Notes under the pieces: generated by a model
What the model was told of the DNA's origin: nothing
Seen by the model: only the letters and a program-made list of their open reading frames with translations
Databases searched by the model: none
Position numbers and translations under genes: made by a program
Part shown: piece by piece, positions 1-7,449 of the stretch
Layout of the letters: every line of letters begins with the position of its first letter
Numbering within the stretch: position 1 is the stretch's first letter
Assembly: GCA_959602875.1 (NCBI GenBank)
Contig: CAUGVQ010000039.1
Span: forward strand, 1 to 17,193
Source of the DNA: an uncultured Collinsella sp.
GTDB lineage: Bacteria > Actinomycetota > Coriobacteriia > Coriobacteriales > Coriobacteriaceae
DNA: 17,193 bases
Direction: 5' to 3'

Positions 1-432
1 CAGACGGGGCGCCGCCTGAGTGCCGACCAGCTCATACGGCTCAGGCAAATCGAGCGGACGCAGTTCTTCTCGCGCTTTGAGATCCATCGCAAAGACCTCG
101 AGCGTGGCACGTGCACTCTTATCGACGTCTGCGATGATCGTCGCTACGAGGTGGTCGACTCCTACCTCTGCTCGGTCGAACGCTGGCGCGACGGCACCAT
201 CGCCGAGCGCATCGCCAAGGTCGACGGTAAGTGGTACCACGTCGGTAAGGTGCATCTCTATGACATCGCCGAGCCACGCTACACCGCTCTCGACGGCCCC
301 GGCATGATCCACCCCGAGGACCTCGCCGACAGACCCGAGGTCATGCTCGTTGGATTCTACCTGCGCCTTCTGCGCGACACCATAGGCATCGACGGGCGCT
401 ACCGCAAGAGCGCGTCGATTCTTAGCGCATGA
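1..432 (+). CDS. 3' end of an unrecognised protein (partial)
   Basis: The frame is open from the first base, so this is the C-terminal 143 residues of a protein whose start lies left of the window. An internal ATG at 151 is possible, but the 50 codons before it read as ordinary protein (RLSADQLIRLRQIERTQFF, then FSRFEIHRKDLERGT), so I favour continuation from upstream. The fragment is soluble, charged and rich in aromatic residues (for example KVDGKWYHVGKVHLYDI and MLVGFYLRLLRDTIG). There is no signal peptide, membrane segment or metal-binding cluster. I do not recognise the family. It ends in TGA at 430-432, and the ATG of the next gene at 429 overlaps this stop (ATGA), so the two are probably translated together. 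Coding status is fairly sure; function is unknown. Confidence 0.7.
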   Translation, partial: QTGRRLSADQLIRLRQIERTQFFSRFEIHRKDLERGTCTLIDVCDDRRYEVVDSYLCSVERWRDGTIAERIAKVDGKWYHVGKVHLYDIAEPRYTALDGPGMIHPEDLADRPEVMLVGFYLRLLRDTIGIDGRYRKSASILSA

Positions 433-1562
433 TGGCGGAGGGAGTGGGCGCGCCGCAGGATACGCTCGGCGCGAACAAGCAGCAAAATACCGAAGCACAA
501 TGCTCCGCTTTGCATGATGCCCAAGCGTGCGGCAACGCAGCTCACGTCCCTCTACGAACGTACCTTCAGGTCCAGCATGATCTTGAGCGGGGGCTCGTTT
601 CTGCAGAGCGCGACGGCTCCTGTTTTGTTCCAACAACGAGGGCAGACGCAATGGCTGCCCTCCGCATGCTTAAGTCAGATTATCTCGTCTCTCCCTTTAA
701 GGGGCTCTATGCCCGGCGCTCCTCTTGGGTGGGGCTTGACACATCCCAGCAGACGCTCCATATCATGCGTGGCATAACCCGGCTGCATCCAGCATGGATC
801 TTCAGATCCCACAGTGCCCTGCTGGCGTGGAATATCGATGTCCCGCACATCCTCCAGCGACCGATTCTCATCATTGCAAAACGCATTCCCTCAGATCGCT
901 CCGCCCTTAGTGCGCGTCGTCTTTTGGCGCGCGACCGCGTCGTCACCGTATCAGGAATGCCCGTCACCGATATAGGGCAGTCCCTTTGGGAATCCCTTTC
1001 CGATTTGCCCTTCGAGTACGCTCTCGCCATAGCGGATGCGGCCATACGAAGCGGAAACCTTCCCACCGGCACGCTGACCGAACTCTTAGAATCCGAGCGG
1101 GAGCGACAGCCCATCGCACAGCGCCCCCTGTTCGTTGCCTCCTATGCCTGTGGCGCCGCGGAAAGTATCGGTGAATCCCGCATACGCGCACGCTGTATCT
1201 CCGAAGGGTATGCGATGCCCGAACTTCAAGTAACCATAACCGATCCGACTGACCCTCATCGCACCTATCGAGTCGATTTCCTATGGCGTCTGCCCGATGG
1301 ACGTCTGGTCATTGGAGAGTTCGACGGAGAGGGCAAGTATTTCAATCCAAAGATACGCACCACCCGAACGGCGCAGGAGGCCATGCTTCGGGAGCGTCAG
1401 CGTGAAAGCCGATTGACCATCTACGGCATACCCGTGCTAAGGTTCACCAACGATGAGCTCCTGCACCCCGCACGTTTTCGCAACCTCATGGATGCCGCCG
1501 GCATCCCGCGAGATCCCAAGGCGGCGAAAGCCTGGAACGCCATATGGAGCGCGATGGTCTGA
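429..1562 (+). CDS. AbiEi-like / DUF559 nuclease-fold protein
   Basis: This 377-residue protein has the layout of actinobacterial proteins that join an AbiEi-type (type IV antitoxin-like) region to a DUF559 (Vsr-like, PD-(D/E)XK) C-terminus. Residues about 41-215 carry the AbiEi-like pattern: a winged-helix-like start, a segment ending KGLYARRSSW, and TVSGMPVTDIGQSLWESL followed by FEYALAIADAAIRSG. Residues about 245-345 have the nuclease-fold signature: E249 in ESIGESRIR, D283 in YRVDFLW, and E297 with D299 in IGEFDGEGKY. The acidic residues expected of the active site are present, but no activity is proved. Its ATG overlaps the stop of the upstream gene by 4 bases and has no strong Shine-Dalgarno, which fits translational coupling. 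The first 40 residues are low-similarity sequence and the real start could be later. Its codons look less GC-biased than those of the minus-strand genes, which hints at transfer. No obvious AbiEii toxin lies beside it. Confidence 0.75.
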   Translation: MMAEGVGAPQDTLGANKQQNTEAQCSALHDAQACGNAAHVPLRTYLQVQHDLERGLVSAERDGSCFVPTTRADAMAALRMLKSDYLVSPFKGLYARRSSWVGLDTSQQTLHIMRGITRLHPAWIFRSHSALLAWNIDVPHILQRPILIIAKRIPSDRSALSARRLLARDRVVTVSGMPVTDIGQSLWESLSDLPFEYALAIADAAIRSGNLPTGTLTELLESERERQPIAQRPLFVASYACGAAESIGESRIRARCISEGYAMPELQVTITDPTDPHRTYRVDFLWRLPDGRLVIGEFDGEGKYFNPKIRTTRTAQEAMLRERQRESRLTIYGIPVLRFTNDELLHPARFRNLMDAAGIPRDPKAAKAWNAIWSAMV

Positions 1563-1567
1563 GGCGC

Positions 1568-1782
1568 GTGCAATTCGCACGCGCCGTGTGCATCCGGCAC
1601 TCTCTATGTGCAATCTGCACGCTCCATGTGCAATCTGCACACCCTGTGTGCATCTGGCACGCATTAAAGGCCTTATAGCGTGCAGAATGCACACGGGGTG
1701 TGTTAGATGCACATAGGGTGTGCCGATTGCACACAGGGTGTGCGAAATGCACATGAGCGCGGCATGGGGGTGCTCCGTGCAG
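1568..1782. repeat. 20-bp-periodic array of small palindromes, inverted about a centre
   Basis: Nine 13-bp units of the form GTGCA-N3-NGCAC start at 1568, 1588, 1608, 1628 and 1648, then at 1680, 1700, 1720 and 1740. The step is exactly 20 bp on each side. In the left five units the half-site GTGCA is intact; in the right four the half-site TGCAC is intact. The right block is therefore the reverse complement of the left block. Spacers match too: ACCCTGT on the left against ACAGGGT on the right. The axis is an AAGGCCTT palindrome at 1667-1674. A decayed tenth unit lies at 1770-1782. The array sits between two convergent genes. Confidence 0.85.
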
Positions 1783-1815
1783 CGGCATTTGCCGTGTGCG
1801 AAAGGCAGGGCAACC

Positions 1816-1873
1816 AAAAACGGTGCCACACGGCACCAAAAAGGCACCCCGGACGCAATGCCGGGGTGCCTTT
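1816..1873 (-). terminator. tandem intrinsic terminators after the rubredoxin gene
   Basis: A 13-bp perfect stem (AAAGGCACCCCGG paired with CCGGGGTGCCTTT, 1840-1852 and 1861-1873, 8-base loop) is followed on the minus strand by five T residues (1838-1842). A second hairpin, GGTGCC-ACAC-GGCACC at 1822-1837, is followed by another five T residues (1816-1820). Both are oriented to stop minus-strand transcription from rubredoxin. The larger stem could also act on the plus strand. Confidence 0.8.
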
Positions 1874-1915
1874 GGGGGTCACGCTTGTGGTTGCGCGACG
1901 ATGGTGCAGCTGGAG

Positions 1916-2059
1916 TTACTCCTCGACCAGCTCGAACTGATCGGGACCGACGCCGCAGACAGGGCAGACGTAATCCTCGGGGAGCTCGGGCGTATCGACC
2001 TCGACCTCATAGCCGCAGACAACGCAGACGAACTTGTAGGTCTTCTTCTCGTCACTCAT
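1916..2059 (-). CDS. short rubredoxin
   Basis: A 47-residue electron carrier that should bind one iron through four cysteines. The two knuckles are CVVCGY near the N-terminus and CPVCGVGPDQFE near the C-terminus, the classical rubredoxin pair. The linker between them (EVEVDTPELPEDYV) is shorter than in standard rubredoxins of about 52-54 residues, which have a longer loop before the second knuckle. I chose the ATG at 2059 because AAAGGA lies about 9 bases upstream (2068-2073). The frame stays open to 2107, but the extra 16 residues have no good ribosome site and overlap the probable -10 element. It follows the flavin reductase gene by 181 bp on the same strand and has its own promoter candidate and terminators. 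The likely partner is that flavin reductase, in oxygen or peroxide defence. Confidence 0.88.
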   Translation of the reverse strand: MSDEKKTYKFVCVVCGYEVEVDTPELPEDYVCPVCGVGPDQFELVEE

Positions 2060-2096
2060 GACAACCGTCCTTTCACAGGCGATGAATGGTATCGCT

Positions 2097-2123
2097 AGTA
2101 TAGCCACGCCGCCCTGTTCTCAA
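2097..2123 (-). promoter_or_regulatory. candidate sigma-70 promoter of the rubredoxin gene
   Basis: On the minus strand TATACT (2097-2102) is preceded by TTGAGA (2118-2123) with a 15-base spacer, which is shorter than ideal. A poorer GATTGA hexamer gives 17 bases. The -10 match is good and lies about 38 bases before the ATG at 2059. Confidence 0.45.
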
Positions 2124-2240
2124 TCACTCGCATGCGGCAAACGGCGGAACTCATAATTGCTACAAATTAAGAACCATTTGCGGAGGGGTGCCGACGGACA
2201 CGTGCGCCGCGACCGTCGAGCTTGCAAAAGCGGCCCTTCC

Positions 2241-2744
2241 CTATCCCTGATACGAGCTCGCCTTAGGCGGCGTCTTGCCCTTGAGCACGCTGTGGTAGTA
2301 GCTGTAGGTGAGCGGCTCCTCCTCAGAGAGACGTTCCGCATCCACGACCTCGCCGATAAAGAGGAAATGCGTCCCCACGTCGACCGTATCGACCAAGCGG
2401 CAGGCAAAGACCGCGCAGGCATGCTCGGGCGCATAGGGGCTGCCGACCGCCGAGGTCTCGCAACCGTACTTCTCGAACTTGTCGTACCCGTCGCTCGTGC
2501 GGAATCCAAAGTTGCCGATATAGGGCATGTCCGCCGTCTTGTCGACCGCGGTAACCGTAAAGGCACCCGCGCGGGCGATGACCCCTGCGGTAACGTTCTC
2601 TTTGTTGACGGCAACCGAGATGCGCGGCGGCTCCGCGGTGACCTGCACCGCCGTGTTGATGAGGCAACCGGCGCGCTCGCCATCTGCCTGAGCGGACACA
2701 ACGTAGAGTCCGTAGCTCATCTTGAAAAACGCGGTCATATCCAT
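2241..2744 (-). CDS. flavin reductase-like FMN-binding protein (Hrb-type)
   Basis: A 167-residue protein of the flavin reductase-like split-barrel family, which binds FMN and passes electrons from NAD(P)H to flavin or rubredoxin. Family hallmarks are the N-terminal FKMSYGLYVVSA, the segment AGCLINTAVQVTAEPPRISVAVNK with the following NVTAGVI, the central FTVTAVDKTADMPYIGNFGFRTSDGYDKF, and the late GTHFLFIGEVVDAE. In Moorella-type high-molecular-weight rubredoxin (Hrb), this domain is fused to a rubredoxin and feeds a flavodiiron protein. Here the rubredoxin is a separate gene just downstream, so the pair may be a split Hrb. The ATG at 2744 follows a GAGGGGAG ribosome site. A start at the second ATG (M3) is also possible. 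The gene lies 76 bp after the ankyrin gene. The family is sure; the physiological acceptor is inferred. Confidence 0.88.
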   Translation of the reverse strand: MDMTAFFKMSYGLYVVSAQADGERAGCLINTAVQVTAEPPRISVAVNKENVTAGVIARAGAFTVTAVDKTADMPYIGNFGFRTSDGYDKFEKYGCETSAVGSPYAPEHACAVFACRLVDTVDVGTHFLFIGEVVDAERLSEEEPLTYSYYHSVLKGKTPPKASSYQG

Positions 2745-2778
2745 GAGGTTCTCCCCTCATCGAAGGGTTGTTGATGCC

Positions 2779-2784
2779 CTTATA
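2779..2784 (-). promoter_or_regulatory. weak -10 candidate before the flavin reductase gene
   Basis: TATAAG on the minus strand (2779-2784) lies in the 76-bp gap upstream of the flavin reductase gene. I see no convincing -35 hexamer. The gap also holds a small AAGGG/CCCTT inverted repeat (2763-2781) in what would be the leader. The gene may instead be read through from upstream. Confidence 0.25.
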
Positions 2785-2820
2785 CCCGCGTGGGGCACGG
2801 CCCGGCAGATGAGACGGAGA

Positions 2821-3720
2821 TTACGGATTGAGGCGGGACTCGTAGGTAGAGAAAGCCTCGACAGCGGCGTCCTCAGAGAGGTCCCCAATCGTACGGTCCC
2901 CGACGTAGACCTCAAAGAGAGACCACGCCGTGTCACCCTCCACACTTACGATGCTCGGGTCCGCCCCCATGTCGAGCAGACAGTCGATCGCCTCCTCCGT
3001 CTGAGCAAGGCGAGCGGCATCGTCCCCCTTATACGCGTCCCAGTAGCCCTCAAAGGCGCCCGAACACGCCCACATAAGAGGCGTCCAGCCCGTGGCATCG
3101 TCGCACACGTTGATGTCCGCGCCACGCTCGACAAGGGCCTGCACGGCCTCGAGCTCGGCATTGCCCTCCTCGCACACCCAAAGCAGCGGGTACTGAGAGC
3201 GCCAGGCATCCCCCTCGGCATCGGTGCGGTCGAGCGGCGCGTTTACGTCTATGGGGTGGCCGAGCTTATCGAGCATGTCCAGAAGCGGCCCCACGACCCG
3301 TGCCGCGCGGTACTCAAACGCAAGGGCAAGCAGGTTCTCGGGCGTGTCGCCCCGCTCCTCATCAAAGCGGAAGGTGGTTGCCGTGAGGCAGCGCTCGAGC
3401 TCGTCGGGGTTGTCGTGGCGTACCGCGTCGCAGGCGTCCGCGTAGCTCGCCGTGGTATAGTCCACCGCAGCAGGCACGATGACCTGCGTGAGCGAAAGTA
3501 CGAGCACCGGCACGCTGATGATGTAGAGCACCACAGGGATGGCGATAAGCGGGCCGAGCTTCTTGCCTGCAGCGCGGCGCCGGGGCGTGCGTACGGCAAA
3601 CACGATCGTAAGAACGACCGCCACAAGAAAGAGGCCGAGGGCGCCCAGAAAGACGGCAAGAAACGCCGCACCCACTGCAAGCAGGGCGCTCAGCAAAACA
3701 AGAACCGAACATCCTCCCAT
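2821..3720 (-). CDS. membrane-anchored ankyrin-repeat protein
   Basis: A 299-residue protein. Residues 5-43 are an almost unbroken hydrophobic stretch (enough for two membrane helices), followed by a basic segment (RTPRRRAAGKK) and another helix at about 56-84. The rest is a soluble domain with ankyrin-type repeats: VQALVERGADINVCDDATGWTPLMWAC (about residues 190-217) and CLLDMGADPSIVSVEGDTAWSLFE further on, with weaker repeats before them. Ankyrin repeats bind other proteins; no catalytic motif is visible. It lies 18 bp after smpB and is probably cotranscribed with it. The ATG at 3720 has AAGGGA about 9 bases upstream. MGGC at the start is not a lipobox, because no hydrophobic signal precedes the cysteine. 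The family description is good; its role is unknown. Confidence 0.8.
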   Translation of the reverse strand: MGGCSVLVLLSALLAVGAAFLAVFLGALGLFLVAVVLTIVFAVRTPRRRAAGKKLGPLIAIPVVLYIISVPVLVLSLTQVIVPAAVDYTTASYADACDAVRHDNPDELERCLTATTFRFDEERGDTPENLLALAFEYRAARVVGPLLDMLDKLGHPIDVNAPLDRTDAEGDAWRSQYPLLWVCEEGNAELEAVQALVERGADINVCDDATGWTPLMWACSGAFEGYWDAYKGDDAARLAQTEEAIDCLLDMGADPSIVSVEGDTAWSLFEVYVGDRTIGDLSEDAAVEAFSTYESRLNP

Positions 3721-3738
3721 ACGGCACGTCCCTTCCCG

Positions 3739-4209
3739 TTAGCGGCTGCGCTCCTTGAGGGCGCGCGCAATCTCGCGGTCCACGTCGCGGCGCGCCATGT
3801 CCTCGCGCTTATCGTAGAGCTTTTTGCCGCGGCCGAGGCCGAGCGTGAGCTTGACGCGGCCGTTGATATCAAAGTAGAGCTCAAGCGGCACCAGGGCATA
3901 GCCGCGGTTGCGGAGCTTGCCGTCGAGGTAGTCGATCTGGCGACGGTGTAGCAAAAGCTTGCGGCGCCGGTCGGGGTCGCGGTTGAAGATGGACCCGTGG
4001 CTATAGGGGTGGATGTGCACGCCCACAAGCCAGCACTCCCCCTCGCGGATGAGGGCGAAGGTGTCCGTGATCTGACAGGCGCGCTCGCGCAGGCTCTTCA
4101 CCTCAGTGCCCGTCAGCACCACACCGCACTCAAACGTCTCCTCAATGGCGTACTCGTGGTGCGCGGAGCGGTTCTTGGCGATGGTCTTGCGCTCGCGGCG
4201 ACTAGGCAT
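3739..4209 (-). CDS. smpB: SsrA-binding protein SmpB
   Basis: A 156-residue protein, the normal SmpB length. It binds tmRNA and brings it to stalled ribosomes for trans-translation in the cytoplasm. Family features are KTIAKNRSAHHEYAIEETFECGVVLTGTEVKSLR at the N-terminus, the central HIHPYSHGSIFNRDPDRRRKLLLHRRQI, then GYALVPLELYFDINGRVKLTLGLGRGKKLYDKR, and the basic C-terminal tail that enters the decoding centre. The ATG at 4209 lies inside the end of the TPR gene (8-base overlap, stop at 4202-4204) and has a GGAGGAGG-type ribosome site upstream. A longer frame extends to 4563 but is only the shadow of the TPR gene. Neighbouring rnr is a typical partner: RNase R associates with SmpB/tmRNA. 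No tmRNA gene is visible in the gaps of this window. Confidence 0.97.
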   Translation of the reverse strand: MPSRRERKTIAKNRSAHHEYAIEETFECGVVLTGTEVKSLRERACQITDTFALIREGECWLVGVHIHPYSHGSIFNRDPDRRRKLLLHRRQIDYLDGKLRNRGYALVPLELYFDINGRVKLTLGLGRGKKLYDKREDMARRDVDREIARALKERSR

Positions 4210-5137
4210 CCTGGCCCCCCTCCTCCGCAGCGTCATCGGTCGCGGAAACGCCGGCTGCGCCAGCAGGTGCGACGCCCTCGCGCTCCGCGCGGAGCTCGGC
4301 ATCGGCCTCACGCACAAGCTGGATGAGAGCCTTGGCAGCAGGTGCGCCCACCAGGTCGCGCGCCCGGATGGTGAAGCGCGTGGCCTCGTCGGTCTTGCCC
4401 TGGGCGGCCGCATCGGTCGCGCACATGATGAGGCAGACCGCCATCTCGGCGTTGGGCTCGGCGGAAACGCCCGCGTTCTCCATGGCACCCGCGGCCTCGG
4501 CATCGGTGAGCTCGGCGGCCTCGGGGTGCTCAGCAGCCATATGGTCCGCCGCCTGCGCAACAAGGGCGTCGTCCTCGGCCAGGCGACGCGCGGCGCGCAC
4601 GCAACCCTCGGCAGCGGCGGCGTTCTCCTCGTCCATAAAGAAGAGGGCGAGGTTCACGTACGCGCGCGCAGCCGAGACCGGGTCGCTCGCCCGCTCGATA
4701 ACCGAGTGCGAGAGCGACGCCCACTCCTGCGCATTGCCGAGCGTGCGGAAGACGCCGGCGAGGTTCAGCCGGTGCGCGCAGTTCATGGGGTCCCAGCGCA
4801 CCGCCTGCATAAGGGCGTCGCGCGCGAGGGTGAATTCGTTTTGGCGGATATAGGCAAAGCCGAGGGCGGCGTAGAGGCGGTCAAAGGGCAGCGGTGCCGG
4901 CACGAGGTGGCGCGGGTCGCGCTCGACGCGGCGGTACGCAAGCCACTCGAACTCGTCGGCAAAGCTAAAGTACTGCACCTCGTCGGTGGTGACGCAGGCG
5001 CTCGCTATGTAATCCTCGGCGGCATCGCGCAGGTCCTGCAGGTACGGCAGGGCGCGGTCGATGTCGCTCTGCGCGAGGAAGTTCTCGGCATGGGCGAGGT
5101 CGTCGAGCGTAAAGGGAAGGTCCCTCATCTGGTCCAT
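4202..5137 (-). CDS. tetratricopeptide-repeat-type helical protein
   Basis: A 311-residue all-helical, acidic protein with TPR-like features. The clearest repeat is PFDRLYAALGFAYIRQNEFTLARDALMQAVRWDPMNCAHRLNLAGVFRTLGNAQEW, followed by a weaker one around AARAYVNLALFFMDEENAAAAEGCVRAA. The C-terminal 40 residues are low-complexity Ala/Glu/Gly. There is no signal peptide or catalytic motif; TPR domains mediate protein contacts. An ATG at 5155 would add MGGHAN, but GGGAGGA then falls inside the coding region. That ribosome site is 10 bases before the ATG at 5137 (MDQMRD), which I prefer. The gene lies 30 bp after rnr and overlaps smpB by 8 bases, so it is probably cotranslated in an RNA quality-control operon. 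Its function is not known. Confidence 0.82.
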   Translation of the reverse strand: MDQMRDLPFTLDDLAHAENFLAQSDIDRALPYLQDLRDAAEDYIASACVTTDEVQYFSFADEFEWLAYRRVERDPRHLVPAPLPFDRLYAALGFAYIRQNEFTLARDALMQAVRWDPMNCAHRLNLAGVFRTLGNAQEWASLSHSVIERASDPVSAARAYVNLALFFMDEENAAAAEGCVRAARRLAEDDALVAQAADHMAAEHPEAAELTDAEAAGAMENAGVSAEPNAEMAVCLIMCATDAAAQGKTDEATRFTIRARDLVGAPAAKALIQLVREADAELRAEREGVAPAGAAGVSATDDAAEEGGQDA

Positions 5138-5167
5138 GTTCGCATGTCCTCCCATTCGGTCAGGCCC

Positions 5168-7360
5168 TTAGTGTAGCGCACGCACGACGTGCACGAGCTT
5201 GAGATCGAGGTGGCCGCGCAGCATGTTGGTGGAAGCGACCTCCACGATGACGCGGTCGCCCACGCGCACCACGCGGCCCGTCGAGGCGCCGGTGATAGAG
5301 AGGGTGCGCTCGTCGAAATCGAACCACTCGTCACCCACGGCGGACAGACGGACGAGCCCCTCTGCATGCGTGTCATCGAGGCGCACAAAAAGGCCCATCT
5401 GGTCCATCCAGACGATGCGCCCCGCCGCGCGCTCGCCCACGCGCGAGGCGTAGTAGGTCGCCACCATGACCTTTTGCGAGGCGTGCGCCGCGGCGTCCGC
5501 CATGCGCTCGCGGTCACTCGCGCCCCGGCAGATGTGCGGCAGCACGTGCTCGAGCGCGTCGCGCCCGGTGCCGGTAAGATGCGCGGCGCGCGAGCGAGCC
5601 TCACGAGCGCCGAGCTGCTCTGCTGCCAGAACCTGTTTGAGGACACGGTGGACGATGAGGTCCGGGTAGCGGCGGATGGGACTGGTGAAGTGGCAGTACG
5701 CGGGAGCGCCGAGGGCATAGTGTCCCTCGTTTGCGGGCTTGTAGAGGGCGCGCTGCATGGCGCGGAGAAGAAGCGCGTTGGCAATCTCGCCAGCACCGGT
5801 GCGTTCCGCATGCGCGAGCGCCGAGCGCATTGCCGCCTGGTCGCCCGCCTCGATCCGGCGGGCAGCAGCGCGGTCGATCACACCAAGCTCGTTTAAGGCC
5901 TCCGCCGCGGCGTGGAGATGGTCGGGTGAAGGCGGCTCGTGCACGCGGTAGGCGCACGGCGCATCCAAAGCGGCCAGGCGCTCCGCCACGCACTCGTTGG
6001 CAAGCAGCATCGCCTCCTCGATGAGCGAGGTCGCTGCGGTGCGCTCGCGCGAGACGAGAGCCCGCGGCACGCCGTCCTCGCCCATGAGCGCATGGACCTC
6101 GACGGTATCGAAGTCGATGGCGCCGCGCGCGAGGCGGATCTCTGCGCGCTTCTGGGCGAGCTCGTGCGCCAAGGCAAGAAACGCGGCAAGGTCCACGCCC
6201 TCGGCCGCAGCGCGGGCGACCTGCTCCGGCAGCGGCAGACCGCCGTGCGGGCACGGCGGCTCCGGGCGGTCCGCAGTGGCATCTTGGCCCGCAGTGGCGC
6301 CCTGACCTGCTTCGTCGTCCCGGCTCACAGCGGCGCCCTGGCCTGCTTCGTCGTCCCGGCCCGCAGCAGCGCCCTCCAACAGCGCATCTGCCTGGTCGTA
6401 GGACAAACGGACGCGCGAGCGGATGACGCTCGGATACATGCGCACGCGACGCGGACACCCCGCGCGATCGAGCTCCATATCCACCGTAAACGCCAGGCGG
6501 TCCGCGCCCGCCACAAGCGAGCAAAGCTCGTTCGAGAGGCGCTCGGGCAGCATCGGCAGCACGCGATCGGCAAGATAGACCGAGCTCCCGCGGCGGCGCG
6601 CCTCGAGGTCGATTGAGCTGTCCCAGGTAACGTAGTGGGACACGTCGGCAATGTGCACGCAGAGGGCGTAGCCGCCGTCCGCCGTGCGCGCGAGCGAGAT
6701 GGCGTCGTCAAAGTCACGCGCGTCGACCGGGTCGATGGTGAGGACAAAGCGGTCACGCAAATCGCGGCGCAGCGGGTCTGCAAGCGCCGCCTCCACGTCG
6801 AGCGTAAGCCCCTCGGCCTCGCGCTCCGCAGCCTCAGGATAGCCCTCCGCAAGGTCGTAGCGCGCCATGATGCACTGGATGCCGAGGTCGGGGGCGTCCG
6901 CGCCACCGAGCCTTCGCTCGATGGTCACCACGCCGGACTCGTAGCGGGTGGGATAGGAGACGATACGGGCGAGAACCACGTCGCCCTCCCCCACGCGGGC
7001 GTCTTGCGCAGAGGGGTCACCGGGCAAGACGAAAAAGTCCGCGTGCAGACGGGTATCGAGCGGGCGGATCGCGCCAAGCGGGCCAGCGGCGGCATAGGTG
7101 CCCACCACCGTCACGGCGGCGCGCTCGATCACACTCTCCACCACCGCGCGGCGCTCGCCCCGCTGACCGCGGTGCAGGCTCACGGCCACCGTATCGCCGC
7201 CCATCACCTCGCGCAGCGACCGGCCCGCCAGCCTGAACGAGCCCTCGGCCGTCTCCACCAGGGCACCGTGCTCGCGTAGGATCACGGTACCGGTAAGGCT
7301 CGGGCGGCGGACGCTGCGCGCCGGGCAACGATGAGATTTATGTCGACGTTGGCGCCCCAC
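5168..7360 (-). CDS. rnr: ribonuclease R (RNase II/RNB family exoribonuclease)
   Basis: A 730-residue 3'-to-5' exoribonuclease. An N-terminal basic segment (residues 1-20) leads into cold-shock-like domains (about 22-190). The RNB catalytic domain starts near 200 and carries DPVDARDFDDAISL, with metal-binding Asp210, Asp216, Asp218 and Asp219. Later RNB signatures are AYCHFTSPIRRYPDLIVHR and ANEGHYALG. An S1 domain follows at about 643-722 (GERAAGRIVWMDQMGLFVRL onward). The protein ends soon after S1, without the long lysine-rich tail of E. coli RNase R (813 residues). Inside the RNB domain, residues 331-354 are a duplicated 12-residue segment in a longer low-complexity insertion (331-374). 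The start is GTG at 7360 with AGGAGGT 5 bases upstream. It heads the group with the TPR gene and smpB. Confidence 0.95.
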   Translation of the reverse strand: MGRQRRHKSHRCPARSVRRPSLTGTVILREHGALVETAEGSFRLAGRSLREVMGGDTVAVSLHRGQRGERRAVVESVIERAAVTVVGTYAAAGPLGAIRPLDTRLHADFFVLPGDPSAQDARVGEGDVVLARIVSYPTRYESGVVTIERRLGGADAPDLGIQCIMARYDLAEGYPEAAEREAEGLTLDVEAALADPLRRDLRDRFVLTIDPVDARDFDDAISLARTADGGYALCVHIADVSHYVTWDSSIDLEARRRGSSVYLADRVLPMLPERLSNELCSLVAGADRLAFTVDMELDRAGCPRRVRMYPSVIRSRVRLSYDQADALLEGAAAGRDDEAGQGAAVSRDDEAGQGATAGQDATADRPEPPCPHGGLPLPEQVARAAAEGVDLAAFLALAHELAQKRAEIRLARGAIDFDTVEVHALMGEDGVPRALVSRERTAATSLIEEAMLLANECVAERLAALDAPCAYRVHEPPSPDHLHAAAEALNELGVIDRAAARRIEAGDQAAMRSALAHAERTGAGEIANALLLRAMQRALYKPANEGHYALGAPAYCHFTSPIRRYPDLIVHRVLKQVLAAEQLGAREARSRAAHLTGTGRDALEHVLPHICRGASDRERMADAAAHASQKVMVATYYASRVGERAAGRIVWMDQMGLFVRLDDTHAEGLVRLSAVGDEWFDFDERTLSITGASTGRVVRVGDRVIVEVASTNMLRGHLDLKLVHVVRALH
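6299..6370. repeat. two tandem 36-bp copies inside rnr
   Basis: 6335-6370 and 6299-6334 differ at only a few bases and encode AAAGRDDEAGQG and AAVSRDDEAGQG. The copies are in frame, so the enzyme stays open. Short tandem repeats like this can gain or lose copies. Confidence 0.85.
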
Positions 7361-7449
7361 GGCGCACCTCCTGTCTCATGGGTCTTTTTGGGTACAGCCT
7401 GCAAACAGTCCGCCGGCGAGGATGCATGTTTTGACCCCGTCCCCAAATG

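Noticed and set aside
1568..1782. CRISPR array
   Set aside because: The units are 13 bp with 7-bp spacers that are themselves conserved, and the blocks invert; no cas genes are present.
2722..3951. A 409-residue plus-strand open frame
   Set aside because: It is antisense to the ankyrin, smpB and flavin reductase genes. Long antisense frames are expected at this GC content, and its composition (Arg/His-rich) has no family features.
3739..4563. A long 274-residue form of SmpB
   Set aside because: The extra 118 residues are a shadow of the TPR gene. Normal SmpB length and a ribosome site support the ATG at 4209.
3721..5167. A tmRNA (ssrA) gene beside smpB
   Set aside because: The gaps around smpB are 18 bp or overlaps, and no tRNA-like acceptor ends are seen there.
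4106..5176. A 356-residue plus-strand open frame
   Set aside because: It lies antisense to the TPR and smpB genes, which have ribosome sites and recognisable families.
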